A program made the translations under genes and the position numbers. From Myroides odoratus (GTDB taxonomy: Bacteria > Bacteroidota > Bacteroidia > Flavobacteriales > Flavobacteriaceae): 64,000 nucleotides of DNA. Where the stretch lies: NCBI RefSeq assembly GCF_001549985.1, contig NZ_LROZ01000005.1:124967-188966 (forward strand), read 5' to 3'. The notes beneath the pieces are model-generated. The model made no database searches and was not told where the DNA came from. It worked only from the letters and a program-made list of their open reading frames with translations. The first letter of the stretch is position 1. Each line of letters begins with the position of its first letter. Below are positions 1 to 9,986 of the stretch, piece by piece.

Positions 1-3000
1 TTGTTGCTGCCTCTGGATCATAAATTGGGAAGTCTGTAAACGTTTTTAAATCACGACCGTACACCGTTAGTGTTAAACTTTCTAACCCGATGCGTTTCAA
101 TTGTTTTTTGGTAAATGAGTAGGATAAAGAGAGTTCTCTAATTTTTAAGAAAGAAGCGTCAAACGTGTTCGATTCCACATTTTGGTATTCATAGTATTTT
201 CTATAGTAATTGTCTACGCGAATGGGTGTTGTATTGGGGGTATAACTTCCATCTGCATTCAGTACTACCCCTTCTCCTATCAATTCTCCTTCTTCACGTC
301 CTTTCAATGTATGTTTCAGCTGCCCCGCTTCTGTTGCTTTATGGTGAGTATGGGAGTATATTTTTCCTCCATAGGATCCATCAACCGTCAATCCAAAACT
401 CCAATTCTTGTACTTGAAGGTATTGACCAATCCCGCTTTCCATTTAGGAGCAACGTCGCCAATATACTCTGGATCCGCTCCTAAAACAGGAACTCCATTG
501 CTATAAACTACTTGCCCTTCTGGACTTCGAACAAATTTTCTTCCATATAATGCCGTTGTAGTTCCTCCTACTTTAGCAATCAATCGTCCATTTACGACAG
601 TAGCTAACACTTGTTCTTCTAAATTGTCTTTTAATTCAAGTACTTCATTTTTGTTTTTAGACCAGTTAGCTGAAACATTCCATGTAAAATCTCCTTGTTT
701 GATTGGCGTTCCGTGTAACACTAACTCCACCCCTTTGTTTCTCACTTTCCCCGCATTGATGACCTGAGAACTGAATCCTTCAGCAATATCCATCGGCAGT
801 ACTAAGATTTGATTTTTCGTATCAGAATTATAGAAGGTAACATCAAATCCCAATCGATTCTGTAGCATTTTCATTTCCACACCTGTTTCCCAACTTGAGG
901 TAATTTCTGGTTTTAGATTGGCATTGTACAACGTACTTGGCATAATAGCTGAGCTAGGAAAATTACTTTGTGCATAATACTTCGATACTTGATAGGGATC
1001 TGTATCACTTCCTACCTTAGCAAAAGACACTCTATATTTCAAATAATCAATCACTGTTGGCATCACAAACATATCCGATAGAATGGCACTGGCACTTACA
1101 GAAGGATAGAAATAAGAATTATTCCCACTAGGTAATGTACTAGACCAATCATTTCTTGCCGTTACATCTAAGAATAAAAAATTATTGTATCCAAAAGTCA
1201 TCATTCCATAGGTACTATTTACTTTTTTCAACGCATCTGATGTATTGACAATCGGATTATTCACTCCATTCGATAGTTTAAATACACCTGGTACCACTAA
1301 AGCATCTACAGAAGTACTTAAGTTTCTATGGGTGTAAGACATATGGTTTGCTCCCACCATCACTTGATAATCCAATACTTCTGAGATTTTATCTTTATAC
1401 GTCAGTAAGAAATCTGCATTTATTTCTCTACTTGATATATCTTGACGGGCATAAAATCCTTCTGCATGGCGTTTACTTGAAAACCCGCGTTTCGTTTCTC
1501 TGAACTGTGTCAAGTTATTAATGGCTAAACGCCCCATGAAGTCTAACTTATCCGTCAATTTAATATCTGCTTTTACGTTTCCGATAAATTGATTGCTATC
1601 TAACGTATTTTGATCCACATTGGTAATAAAGTAGGGATTACTAGACCAAGGAGAGAAGGGGTTTAATTGTTCTCTATCTTCTTTTCCATTTTTCCACATC
1701 GGTTTATACCAATTGATATCCACATTAGGTAAAAGAAACATCATGAAATAGGCCAAGGATCCATTATTATACCCCAGCACAGGAAGGTTATCACTCTTGC
1801 GGTTGTTGTAATTCATCACTGCAGATAGTTTAATACGATCCGATATCTGATAATTTCCATTAAAAGAAGCCCCGTATTTTTTGTATCCTGTATTGGGTAC
1901 AATCCACTTATTATCGGTGTGTGAAATATTCAATCGCATCGAACCTTTGTCATTTCCTCCCTGAAAAGCAATAGCATTATTTACGGTTATCCCTGTATCA
2001 AAAAAATCTTTTCTATTATTTTTATAGGGTCTCCATAGCGTTCGTTCTGGCGTTTGCCCTTGGGTAGTGGGATCATATTGATAGAAATACTGATCATTAA
2101 ACTTAGGTCCCCATGCTTCTGGATGGTTTCCTGTATCCGGTCCATCTGCAGAGTTTTCAAAAGAATAGTATGGATTTCCATTCTTGTCAAAGTATCCTCC
2201 CGATCCTTGCCCGTACTCATATTGATAATCCGGCCATCTGTTAATTACATCAAAAGCTACAGAACTATTATAGGTAATACCAAAACGATCATTTTTCTTT
2301 CCTGATTTTGTCGTAATAATCAAGGCTCCATTCGCAGCCCTAGATCCGTAGAGTGCCGCAGCGGTAGGCCCTTTTAAAACGGTTACACTTTCAATATCAT
2401 CTTGATTCAAATCTGAAATTGCATTTCCATTATCAACTGGAGAGTCATTACCAAATGCTGCCGTATTGTATCCATTCGAATTAATTTCCTGATCCATTGG
2501 TACACCATCGATTACTATCAACGCATAGTTTTTACTTGCATCTAATGAAGTATTTCCACGCAATTGGATGCGCTGTGAGTTAATTGGCCCTGTTCCTCCA
2601 GAGGCAATATTCAATCCAGCTACTTTTCCTTTTAATCCACTCGACCAGTTATTTGCTACAGCAGTGGCTAGTTTTTCTGCATTTACTGTTTCTTGCGCAT
2701 ACCCCAATCGCTTTTCTTCCCGTTTAATTCCCAGGGCAGTTACAACAACCTCATCCAAACTGGTATGATCCTCTTGGAGGATGATATCCAAATTTTGTGC
2801 TGCTCGAACGATTTGTGTCTTAAAACCAATAAATGAGATTTCTAAATCATCCACTCCAACATTTGCTGTCAGACTAAATACTCCATTGCTATCTGTTGCC
2901 ACTCCTTTATTTGTTCCTTTAATTGTAACGGTAGCTCCTGGAATAGTATAGCCTTCTTTATCTTTTACCACCCCTTTTATTTGCTGGTGGTTTTGTTGTT

Positions 3001-3331
3001 CTTTCACTGAAATAGTAGTTCCTGAAATTTGATACGTCAAGCCGTATTCAGTAGAAACTTCATCTAATACGTCTGTAATCTTTCTGTCTTTTACGGCAAT
3101 GGCAATCTTCTTATTGGTTTTCAATACTTCATCAGAAGCTACCACGGTGTAATTGGTTTGCTTCTTCACATCTTCAAATACTTCTTCAATCGATAATCCA
3201 TCAGCATAACCCGGAAGAAACTTTGCTTCTTTTTGTGCGTGTACACCAAGGCTGAACGTACTGCTCAACGTAACGACATACATCCATTTAGGATAGGATT
3301 TTCTCCTACTTTTTACTAATTTTCGGTACAT
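1..3331 (-). CDS. SusC/RagA-family TonB-dependent outer-membrane receptor (C-terminus cut by window edge)
   Basis: The frame is open from an ATG at 3331 to the window edge, about 1,110 residues, so only the last strands are missing. A signal peptide is followed by an STN (secretin/TonB N-terminal) domain at about residues 40-115. Next come a carboxypeptidase-D-like regulatory domain (about 120-200, with GVVKDKEG and GVATDSNG) and a plug with the SusC signatures QLRGNTSL, ALIVIDGVPM and LKGPTAAALYGSRAANGAL, then a long barrel. The family imports oligosaccharides, peptides or other ligands at the outer membrane, usually with a SusD lipoprotein. A susD gene would lie beyond position 1 and cannot be seen. 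The STN domain plus the upstream FecR and ECF sigma genes indicate transcriptional control by cell-surface signalling. The substrate cannot be told from sequence. Confidence 0.93.
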   Translation of the reverse strand, partial: MYRKLVKSRRKSYPKWMYVVTLSSTFSLGVHAQKEAKFLPGYADGLSIEEVFEDVKKQTNYTVVASDEVLKTNKKIAIAVKDRKITDVLDEVSTEYGLTYQISGTTISVKEQQNHQQIKGVVKDKEGYTIPGATVTIKGTNKGVATDSNGVFSLTANVGVDDLEISFIGFKTQIVRAAQNLDIILQEDHTSLDEVVVTALGIKREEKRLGYAQETVNAEKLATAVANNWSSGLKGKVAGLNIASGGTGPINSQRIQLRGNTSLDASKNYALIVIDGVPMDQEINSNGYNTAAFGNDSPVDNGNAISDLNQDDIESVTVLKGPTAAALYGSRAANGALIITTKSGKKNDRFGITYNSSVAFDVINRWPDYQYEYGQGSGGYFDKNGNPYYSFENSADGPDTGNHPEAWGPKFNDQYFYQYDPTTQGQTPERTLWRPYKNNRKDFFDTGITVNNAIAFQGGNDKGSMRLNISHTDNKWIVPNTGYKKYGASFNGNYQISDRIKLSAVMNYNNRKSDNLPVLGYNNGSLAYFMMFLLPNVDINWYKPMWKNGKEDREQLNPFSPWSSNPYFITNVDQNTLDSNQFIGNVKADIKLTDKLDFMGRLAINNLTQFRETKRGFSSKRHAEGFYARQDISSREINADFLLTYKDKISEVLDYQVMVGANHMSYTHRNLSTSVDALVVPGVFKLSNGVNNPIVNTSDALKKVNSTYGMMTFGYNNFLFLDVTARNDWSSTLPSGNNSYFYPSVSASAILSDMFVMPTVIDYLKYRVSFAKVGSDTDPYQVSKYYAQSNFPSSAIMPSTLYNANLKPEITSSWETGVEMKMLQNRLGFDVTFYNSDTKNQILVLPMDIAEGFSSQVINAGKVRNKGVELVLHGTPIKQGDFTWNVSANWSKNKNEVLELKDNLEEQVLATVVNGRLIAKVGGTTTALYGRKFVRSPEGQVVYSNGVPVLGADPEYIGDVAPKWKAGLVNTFKYKNWSFGLTVDGSYGGKIYSHTHHKATEAGQLKHTLKGREEGELIGEGVVLNADGSYTPNTTPIRVDNYYRKYYEYQNVESNTFDASFLKIRELSLSYSFTKKQLKRIGLESLTLTVYGRDLKTFTDFPIYDPEAAT

Positions 3332-3391
3332 TTTATTATCTTTGGTTTTTAGTTAATCAATATTATTTTGGATAATTAATTGATACCCTGT

Positions 3392-3425
3392 TTATAGCTG
3401 CAACTATAAGCAGGTTTTTTTATTC
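3392..3425. terminator. Hairpin between fecR and the SusC gene
   Basis: An imperfect stem of CCTGTTTATAG with CTATAAGCAGG around CTGCAA is followed on the plus strand by about eight T. Both flanking genes are on the minus strand, where the hairpin is preceded by A's rather than followed by T's. A role as terminator is therefore doubtful. It may be an attenuation or RNA-processing point that sets different levels of FecR and receptor. Confidence 0.4.
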
Positions 3426-4358
3426 TTATTTTTGACTTATTGCTATTGTTCCATCTGATTTTTTCACGTAGTCAATACCATATAAAAAGTTCAAGCTATT
3501 GAGTATTTCCTCTATAGAATTATATTTAAAATCCCCCGATATTGTCAATGTTGGTACTGCTTCTCCCTGCCAACTAATTTTTGTGTTTAGCCTTCTGTTG
3601 AGTACGTGAATAACTTCTTGGATGGTTGCCTTTCTGAATTTCAAATGCCCTTTATGCCATTGATCTAAATCTTGCTTCTCTAGGGTATAGGCTACAAATT
3701 GTTGTTGTTTCGTTTGAAAATCTACTTTTTCATTGGCTTGTAAGATGACGTTTTTCGTTCCCTGCACATCACTGACCTGTACCTTTCCTTCATGTACACT
3801 CACACTGATGGTTTCTCCTTTTACATCATTTACATTGAACTTTGTTCCCAACACTTGTACCTGTAGATTCTCACTTTCCACCCTAAAAGGTTGTTGAGGG
3901 TGGGTTCGTTTCACTTCAAAGAAAGCTTCCCCTTGTAAATGAACGATTCGTTGTTTTGCATCAAAATGAGTAGGATATTGTATTGAACTTCCTCCACTAA
4001 GGTAAACCACTGTGGAATCGCTTAATTGAAAAACTAATTGTTCTCCTTGCTGTGCTTGTTGTTTCACCCATTTAGGGTCTGCCTTTACAAAAAGAAAAAA
4101 GTTCAACAAGCCTACACTAGCCAAGCAAGCAGCTAGTGCAGCATAACGGACTACATGCGTCTTAAAAATAGAAGGTTTGGTTTTAGATGAAATAGATTGA
4201 TGTAAACGTTTGTATAACGCCTTATTGCGTTTTACTTCCGCTTCTGTGATTCCACCAACCTGTAGAGCATTAAAAAATTGATCTACAACAGCTTCCTCCG
4301 TAGGTGTAGCTGTGCCTTTGTGGTATTGCGCTAATAGGGCTTTGAATTTCTTATACAT
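3426..4358 (-). CDS. FecR-family anti-sigma factor
   Basis: 310 residues. The N-terminal cytoplasmic part (about 1-85) has the short helical anti-sigma region. One membrane segment follows at about residues 90-110 (YAALAACLASVGLLNFFLF). The periplasmic part carries the FecR core (about 125-225, with QLSDSTVVYLSGGSSIQYP and GEAFFEVKR) and a C-terminal DUF4974/STN-like domain (about 240-310). The family holds an ECF sigma factor until a TonB receptor reports its ligand. The gene sits between the sigma gene (98 bp upstream) and the SusC gene, whose STN domain is the expected partner. Length and architecture are standard for Bacteroidota. Confidence 0.95.
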   Translation of the reverse strand: MYKKFKALLAQYHKGTATPTEEAVVDQFFNALQVGGITEAEVKRNKALYKRLHQSISSKTKPSIFKTHVVRYAALAACLASVGLLNFFLFVKADPKWVKQQAQQGEQLVFQLSDSTVVYLSGGSSIQYPTHFDAKQRIVHLQGEAFFEVKRTHPQQPFRVESENLQVQVLGTKFNVNDVKGETISVSVHEGKVQVSDVQGTKNVILQANEKVDFQTKQQQFVAYTLEKQDLDQWHKGHLKFRKATIQEVIHVLNRRLNTKISWQGEAVPTLTISGDFKYNSIEEILNSLNFLYGIDYVKKSDGTIAISQK

Positions 4359-4456
4359 TATAGTCTTGTGATCTAATACTATAATGAAGTACCCAAAAAA
4401 GGAACATTCCCCTATGCTAAAATTCAGGCTTAATCATTCCTTAAAATAGAAAACAT

Positions 4457-4999
4457 TTAGATAACACTAAGCCATACTAACAATAAAATCGCTCCAGACT
4501 GATCAACCCTATAAGGCGTAGATTCTTTTAGGAGTCGTAAAGCTTTATTGATTTGATTTTCAACGGTACTCTCTGTAATTCCCAAGCATTGGGCAATATC
4601 TTTATAGGTGCGTTGTTCATAGAAACGCATTTTAAAGATCAACAAGCATCGATCGGGTAGAATAGCCAAAGCTGTTTTTTCGATTTCATCTAAAAGCATG
4701 GCTTTGACTTCATCGTATTGTACTTCTTCTAAATCGGGAATTATAGTAGCTAGTTTTTCTACCTGAACAGCGTCAAAACGGCGGTTGTATAAGGCCTTTG
4801 CACATTGGTTTCTCGTTGCTTGAAACAAATACGCTCGCGGTAATTCAACTGCAACTTGTCTCTTCCAGAAGTCAATAAATACTTCTTGTACAATATCCTC
4901 TGCTTTGGCTTTGTCCCGCATTACATTATAGGCAAAACTATATAATTCAGCCCAGTGTTTTTGAAAGATCTGATCAAAATCATGGTTATGACTTACCAT
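4457..4999 (-). CDS. RNA polymerase ECF sigma-70 factor
   Basis: 180 residues with region 2 at about 10-75 (ELYSFAYNVMRDKAKAEDIVQEVFIDFWKR) and region 4 at about 115-165 (LPDRCLLIFKMRFYEQRTYKDIAQCLGITESTVENQINKAL, a helix-turn-helix). It belongs to the FecI-like sigma factors paired with FecR in Bacteroidota. The ATG at 4999 matches the family N-terminus. A candidate -7 box lies about 30 bp upstream at 5029-5036. It should direct transcription of the downstream SusC locus once FecR releases it. The tail after region 4 is short and hydrophobic (AILLLVWLSVI), which is a little unusual. Confidence 0.95.
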   Translation of the reverse strand: MVSHNHDFDQIFQKHWAELYSFAYNVMRDKAKAEDIVQEVFIDFWKRQVAVELPRAYLFQATRNQCAKALYNRRFDAVQVEKLATIIPDLEEVQYDEVKAMLLDEIEKTALAILPDRCLLIFKMRFYEQRTYKDIAQCLGITESTVENQINKALRLLKESTPYRVDQSGAILLLVWLSVI

Positions 5000-5028
5000 T
5001 TGTGTTTGAATTAAAAAAATTATTCAAA

Positions 5029-5036
5029 CAAATGTA
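5029..5036 (-). promoter_or_regulatory. Candidate -7 box TACATTTG upstream of the ECF sigma gene
   Basis: It reads TACATTTG on the minus strand and matches the Bacteroidota TAnnTTTG element about 30 bp before the sigma ATG. No clear -33 TTTG is seen at the expected distance. Confidence 0.5.
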
Positions 5037-5098
5037 GGTGTAATGCGTGCATTGGATTTTAATTCACTGTTAAGTTTTAGTCGTTTCTACCGACCGTT

Positions 5099-5806
5099 TT
5101 ACTCATAGTAAACATAATCAAAAACGGTGGTACTATACCCTTGATTGTATTCATCACGTACCTCTTTTTCCAAAATATTCCCTTGAGAATCAAAGATTTT
5201 ATTTTTAAAGGTTAGTACCTGAGTATCTCCATAAGGCTGAAGGGTTTGTTGCTTAAATTGAATTTCATATCCTTTTGCATCATATTGATGGAAAGATTTC
5301 GTTTCAAATTCAATAGTCCCATCTTCTTTATTTTTGATGATAAGATGTATTTCTTTCACTTGCGCTTGGGGAGTAAACAACAATTGCATTGTTCCTTTAT
5401 TCTTCGGTTTATTAAAATAGGTGTATGTAAACTCACAAGTCGTAGGCTTGGGCCATTGTTGCATAATTTCAGTAGCCTTTGTTCCATCCGCATTTAAACT
5501 TATGCTATGGCGTTTGTTATTTTGATACTCAAAAAACTGAAGCTCTCCAATTTTGGTATACACCATAGGAGTCTCCTCATCTCCTTCCTGTACGCCAACA
5601 TAAATCTCTTTCAAAGTAAAAAAACCGCGTTCATCAAAATGTACAATTTGTTTTTTTGCCTCTTTTCCTTCACTAGAATAATCTATACTTATGAGGGTTT
5701 TTACTTTTCCCTTGAGGTTTTCCGTCTGCCAATCCGTCAAAACTTGCGCCTGACTTTGGTTCAATCCCAACAATACAAAAAAGAGGAGTAGGTAGTATTT
5801 CATCAT
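5099..5806 (-). CDS. Secreted protein with YD/MORN-like repeats, function unknown
   Basis: 235 residues with a clear signal peptide (YYLLLFFVLLGLNQSQAQ). The mature part contains several loose repeats around [YF]D..G (FDERGFF, HQYDAKGYE, FDSQGNILEK), resembling the YD/RHS-like repeats of many small flavobacterial secreted proteins. No catalytic motif is visible. It stands alone, about 100 bp upstream of the sigma gene on the same strand. A cell-surface or periplasmic binding role is only a guess. Confidence 0.75.
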   Translation of the reverse strand: MMKYYLLLFFVLLGLNQSQAQVLTDWQTENLKGKVKTLISIDYSSEGKEAKKQIVHFDERGFFTLKEIYVGVQEGDEETPMVYTKIGELQFFEYQNNKRHSISLNADGTKATEIMQQWPKPTTCEFTYTYFNKPKNKGTMQLLFTPQAQVKEIHLIIKNKEDGTIEFETKSFHQYDAKGYEIQFKQQTLQPYGDTQVLTFKNKIFDSQGNILEKEVRDEYNQGYSTTVFDYVYYE

Positions 5807-6054
5807 CGTTTATAGGTGTATAAAACTCAAGTTAATCGTTGTTTTTTTAACTAACGCAGTAAAAATACGTTTTTTACTAAAAAAGTAAACAGAAAAAGAG
5901 GCCTTCTATTAGCTGATTCGAACTTAATTGCAAAACAAATTAAAGCGTTGTTTTTGATTTGACGGAATGACTGTGGATATTTTTAAGCAAAGTCATCTGA
6001 AATTACGATGTTGGCAATAATGTCATACAGCTATCTCTCCCCAATCAGAAGCTG

Positions 6055-6062
6055 TATCTTTG
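6055..6062 (+). promoter_or_regulatory. -7 box TATCTTTG for the DMT transporter gene
   Basis: This exact TAnnTTTG match lies 28 bp before the ATG at 6091, which fits a short leader. Confidence 0.55.
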
Positions 6063-6090
6063 CGCAGAATTTTTATATTTTTTATTTACA

Positions 6091-6993
6091 ATGAAAAACC
6101 TGAAAGGAATTTTGTTCGCCTTGATTTCCTCTGGTACTTTTGGATTGGTTCCGTTGTTTTCGCTACCTCTACTTGTACCGAGTTTGCGACCTGAAGGAGT
6201 GGCGGCTATCGGCATACCGACCCTTCTATTTTATCGATTTTTGTTTTCATCAGCTACAATGGGAGCTGTTTGTGTGTACAAGAAAACAAGTTTAAAAATT
6301 TCGATTCAGGATTTAGCAGTCGTCTTTTTCTTGGCTCTATTGTATGCCGCTACCGCCAAGTTTCTAGTTGACTCTTACGAATATATTGCCAGTGGACTAG
6401 CGACAACCGTCCATTTTTTATATCCGCTTTTTGTCAGCATTGTAATGATTGTATTCTTTAAAGAAAAAAAATCAATGGTGCTGCTTATTGCTTCACTTCT
6501 CTCTCTATTAGGAGTAGGTATGATGTGTTGGCATGGCGAAGCTTCTCCTGCATTATTCAGAGGATTGATTTTATCTGCTTTGACCATCTTTACTTATGGG
6601 CTTTATATCGTGGGATTGAATAAGTCAAGAATTTCCAATATGAACTTTGATTCGTTGACTTTTTATGTCTTGCTCATGGGGTGTTTAATCTTTTTATTTT
6701 ACGCCTTATTGACTACGGGTATTGATACAATCACCTTAAAAGCCGATTGGATGAATTTAATTTTATTGGGATTCTTCGCAACGTTTATTTCTGATTTGTG
6801 TTTGGTATTAGCTGTCAAACATGCAGGATCTACGATTACTTCCATTCTAGGTTCAATGGAACCTGTAGTGGCTGTATTAGTTGGAACGTTGTTTTTTGGA
6901 GAATACTTTGATTGGATGTCTGCACTCGGCTTGCTCTTTGTGTTGCTCTCCGTCACCTTGGTGATTACTTTTAGTAAACAAAATGCTACATAA
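6091..6993 (+). CDS. EamA/DMT-family inner-membrane transporter
   Basis: 300 residues with about ten hydrophobic segments arranged as two EamA halves (about 1-140 and 150-295). The second half ends with the typical GSMEPVVAVLVGTLFFGE motif. The family exports amino acids or other small metabolites by a proton-coupled mechanism, and the substrate is not predictable. A TATCTTTG box lies 28 bp upstream and a small terminator follows at 7004-7030, so it is probably a single-gene transcript. Confidence 0.9.
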   Translation: MKNLKGILFALISSGTFGLVPLFSLPLLVPSLRPEGVAAIGIPTLLFYRFLFSSATMGAVCVYKKTSLKISIQDLAVVFFLALLYAATAKFLVDSYEYIASGLATTVHFLYPLFVSIVMIVFFKEKKSMVLLIASLLSLLGVGMMCWHGEASPALFRGLILSALTIFTYGLYIVGLNKSRISNMNFDSLTFYVLLMGCLIFLFYALLTTGIDTITLKADWMNLILLGFFATFISDLCLVLAVKHAGSTITSILGSMEPVVAVLVGTLFFGEYFDWMSALGLLFVLLSVTLVITFSKQNAT

Positions 6994-7003
6994 AATAAGA
7001 AAA

Positions 7004-7030
7004 GAGACCTCAACATGGGTCTTTTTTTTT
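7004..7030 (+). terminator. Rho-independent terminator of the DMT gene
   Basis: A five-base stem AGACC/GGTCT with an eight-base loop is followed by nine or more T. Confidence 0.65.
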
Positions 7031-7293
7031 GCTCTTTATTCAGATAAAAAACGAGATCTACTTTTCTGATTCTTTCATTAACTATTGCTTTCAGGTAACA
7101 AATGAATTTAAAAAAAATACTAACAATCAATAAATTACAATTATAAAATATAATTATCAATTACTACAAAGATTCAAATTTATGGTAAAATTGGCTTAAA
7201 ACTTGTAATACTAATAAACATCTTGCAAGATAAGTCCCAGAGCAACCAATGACTTCAAACTGGTGTTTATTTTTAATACAAAAATCAGAATCC

Positions 7294-8187
7294 ATGAAAA
7301 AATTTAATAAAATCATTCCCATACTATTCGTTTTACTACTAGTATCCTGTGAAAAAGAAAACGAATCAACAACAGGTACTATCAAACAAACAGAATCCTC
7401 CTATGAACAGCTAACAAACCAATATCTTGTGAGTATTCAACAGGAAGACACATTCAATTCTTACAGTACCCGAGGTTTTTGGGGAAATTTATGGAAGAAA
7501 GTAAAGAAGATTGTTCACAAAGATGCTAATGGAGGAATTAATGGAGGAATTTCTACAGGTAACTTAAACGGGGCGCTATGGGGAGCTGTAGGAGCTTCTG
7601 TCGTAGAAATCTTCAAACCCTTAGATCAAATTACAGTAGATGAATTTACAACTGGTATTGGTGATCTTGCCATACTAAAAGAAGTAGCCTTTTCTAAAAA
7701 CACATTTGATTTAGCTGGATATAATCACTATGTGGTAATCAATAACATCTTAAACAAGATGTCAAATTTCAAGGTAATCACCGATCCAGAGCAACAATAT
7801 ATTGCTCTTAAGGACGCTATACGTAAAGAATTGTCTATCCTTTATCCCACACAAAGCTTTGATTCTTCAATAGATATTCGAATACTCAACCAAACACTAG
7901 AACTTCAAGAAGGAGAAAGTTATACTGAAGGAGATGCTTATTACCGCCGAGTGTTTCAGCTCAAGGATAATATATCTGACTTGAAATTCATTGAAATCTC
8001 ACAATTATATGAACGAGCATACGAAGCAACTAAGGAGGAAGATTTAGATGCTTTCATCGCTTATTCAACAACTATAGAAACACAGCTTATGGACGACGTA
8101 GATTTAGCATCTACAATGAGAGATGCTTTGTTGTTCAAAATGGCTACACTGCGATATGGTATCAAATACTATACTCTTTTACCTTAA
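7294..8187 (+). CDS. Lipoprotein of unknown function
   Basis: 297 residues from the ATG at 7294. A longer frame from 7249 would add 15 residues in front of a perfect lipoprotein signal, so the shorter start is chosen. The signal peptide ends in LLLVSC. A Gly-rich stretch at about residues 80-105 (GGINGGISTGNLNGALWGAVGASVVEI) looks like a membrane-active or glycine-zipper segment. The rest is predicted mainly helical. The next gene, 64 bp downstream on the same strand, also encodes an exported protein, so the two may be a pair. No family was recognised. Confidence 0.75.
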   Translation: MKKFNKIIPILFVLLLVSCEKENESTTGTIKQTESSYEQLTNQYLVSIQQEDTFNSYSTRGFWGNLWKKVKKIVHKDANGGINGGISTGNLNGALWGAVGASVVEIFKPLDQITVDEFTTGIGDLAILKEVAFSKNTFDLAGYNHYVVINNILNKMSNFKVITDPEQQYIALKDAIRKELSILYPTQSFDSSIDIRILNQTLELQEGESYTEGDAYYRRVFQLKDNISDLKFIEISQLYERAYEATKEEDLDAFIAYSTTIETQLMDDVDLASTMRDALLFKMATLRYGIKYYTLLP

Positions 8188-8251
8188 TGAATTGAAATCA
8201 ACAAGAGAGAAAATAAAATTATTTTCTCTCTTACATAAACATGATAACAAC

Positions 8252-9286
8252 ATGAAAAAGTACCTCTTTTTCTATTTCTTAGGCATAGGAATCAACAATC
8301 TATATGCTCAAACCCTACTACAGGATTGTAAAACTCAACAACCTATATCCAATGCGATTATTTACAATGCTTCGAACAATCAAATACTGGGAACAACAGA
8401 TCAACAGGGAAAAATTAACCTTCCTGCTACAATTACTGATATTGTTCTTGTACATCCTGAGTATGGTTCAATCCCAACCATAAATCAGGCAGTCATTTGC
8501 ATGGATGAGCTTTTAAATAATATTATTATTGAAGTTAAAGCAGACGCTAAAGAACAACTCCTAGCTATACTAAAAAATACCTATGCACAATATAGTGCAG
8601 ATCCTTTTAAAGATCAGTATTATTACTACAAAGGAACAATCTATGAAAATGATACGTTAGGATCCATTATGGCACAAGAAGAAAGTTATTATAAAAACTT
8701 TACCTATTACAATACCAACTATTATTATGCGAATCAATTCGCTAATTACATGGAAATAGCTGACCCTATAGCAACTAGTCCCATAGCTGGTGAACATTTA
8801 CACTACTTCTTTTTTAGTCACAAAAAACAATTCCGTACTTTATTAAAAATTCTAAAAAAGCTCAAAGTAAAAAAAATAGATAAAGACTATTATGTTTACG
8901 ATGATCGTTGGGACAATTATTGGTTATTTGAAATTAATACAACTAAAAATCGAGTCAGTAAATTTGTTAGCACCACATTAGACGCAAATTTTTTTGATGT
9001 TGGAGATAAAATCTTATTTAAAACAAAAAGAAAATTAATCCACCGTTTAATTGAAGTTGACTATGATAAAGTAGGAAGCAAAGTACAACAACAACTTCAA
9101 TTATTTGATGTATATACTTTAGCTGATGGAAAAACTAAATTAGCTAAATCACTAAAAATAAATACTGTTAATCAACAAGATATAATCATCGAAAAAACCT
9201 ATTCTTTTATACAGTATGTGTATATGATTGCTACTAAAAGAGTAGAAATAGAAGATTTAGCCAAAACAATAAAAGAGAAGAAATAG
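8252..9286 (+). CDS. Exported protein with carboxypeptidase-like regulatory domain, function unknown
   Basis: 344 residues from the ATG at 8252; the longer upstream frame overlaps the previous gene and lacks a signal peptide. The signal peptide runs to YAQ. Residues 22-90 form a CarboxypepD_reg-like beta-sandwich (LLQDCKTQQPISNAIIYN, ILGTTDQQGKINLP), common in Bacteroidota surface proteins. The rest is Tyr- and Lys-rich and resembles flavobacterial exported proteins of unknown function. It is probably cotranscribed with the lipoprotein gene upstream. Confidence 0.75.
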   Translation: MKKYLFFYFLGIGINNLYAQTLLQDCKTQQPISNAIIYNASNNQILGTTDQQGKINLPATITDIVLVHPEYGSIPTINQAVICMDELLNNIIIEVKADAKEQLLAILKNTYAQYSADPFKDQYYYYKGTIYENDTLGSIMAQEESYYKNFTYYNTNYYYANQFANYMEIADPIATSPIAGEHLHYFFFSHKKQFRTLLKILKKLKVKKIDKDYYVYDDRWDNYWLFEINTTKNRVSKFVSTTLDANFFDVGDKILFKTKRKLIHRLIEVDYDKVGSKVQQQLQLFDVYTLADGKTKLAKSLKINTVNQQDIIIEKTYSFIQYVYMIATKRVEIEDLAKTIKEKK

Positions 9287-9320
9287 TTCAATCGCTTTGC
9301 TAGTATCACATACCAACAAA

Positions 9321-9353
9321 AAAAGTCTTTGGTTGTAACCAAAGACTTTTTTT
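9321..9353. terminator. Bidirectional terminator
   Basis: A 13-bp stem (AAAGTCTTTGGTT with AACCAAAGACTTT) has a very short loop, with T's on one side and A's on the other. It lies between two convergent genes and can serve both. Confidence 0.85.
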
Positions 9354-9373
9354 ATTTCAACAAGAAAGGTATA

Positions 9374-9922
9374 TTATTTTTTTACATCTACATTGTGTTG
9401 CCCGTGAGCTCCATGTCTGTGCTCCATTACTTGTAAATTCTCATCAATAAAGTAAGCACTTCCAAATCCATTTACATAAGACCCTTTGATTGGTTTTAGG
9501 TTGAACATGATAAAGTCTTCTAAGTTTCCTAAAACTTCAATTACTTTTCCATGTCTCTCTCTTAAATCAACCATGGCTTGATCATATAAAGGATTTTCTT
9601 TTCCAATCAATTCAGCTTCTGTTTCGATTGTTAAACGGTGTCTTGCATATAATTGTTTCGATGTACTTTCATCTTCTACAAACATAAAAGATACTTTTTT
9701 ACGATCTCTCAAGTTCTTTGTGTGTTTAGCCATAAACGAAACTAAGATTTGAAAATCATTTCCTACTCTTGAATAAGGCGCTGTACTTACCAAAGGTGAA
9801 CCATCTTCATTTAACGACGCAATCATCACTGATTTACACTCGTTAATAAGCTCCTCTACTTTCGGTGCTTTTGGTTTTACTTTATGTTGGTCGAAGTTTG
9901 GATTGATTGTATCTGTACTCAT
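9374..9922 (-). CDS. HugZ/HutZ-like pyridoxamine-oxidase-fold heme utilisation protein
   Basis: 182 residues of split-barrel flavin/heme fold. Typical segments are SVMIASLNEDGSPLVSTAPY at about 32-51, YARHRLTIETEAELI at about 90, and GFGSAYFIDENL near residue 155. A His-rich C-terminus (HRHGAHGQH) follows, and in this family C-terminal His residues help bind heme. HugZ/HutZ proteins bind and oxidatively open heme to release iron. No heme transport genes are adjacent, so the pathway partners must be elsewhere. The general flavin-nucleotide-binding fold is sure; heme degradation is likely. Confidence 0.8.
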   Translation of the reverse strand: MSTDTINPNFDQHKVKPKAPKVEELINECKSVMIASLNEDGSPLVSTAPYSRVGNDFQILVSFMAKHTKNLRDRKKVSFMFVEDESTSKQLYARHRLTIETEAELIGKENPLYDQAMVDLRERHGKVIEVLGNLEDFIMFNLKPIKGSYVNGFGSAYFIDENLQVMEHRHGAHGQHNVDVKK

Positions 9923-9986
9923 TGTAATTGTATTTATATTGTTGCGCTAAGATACTAAATTATTTAAACTAAATAAAAATAATACA

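Noticed and set aside
182..2768. Several frames opposite the first gene
   Set aside because: Antisense shadows of the SusC-type receptor, which is open over the whole stretch.
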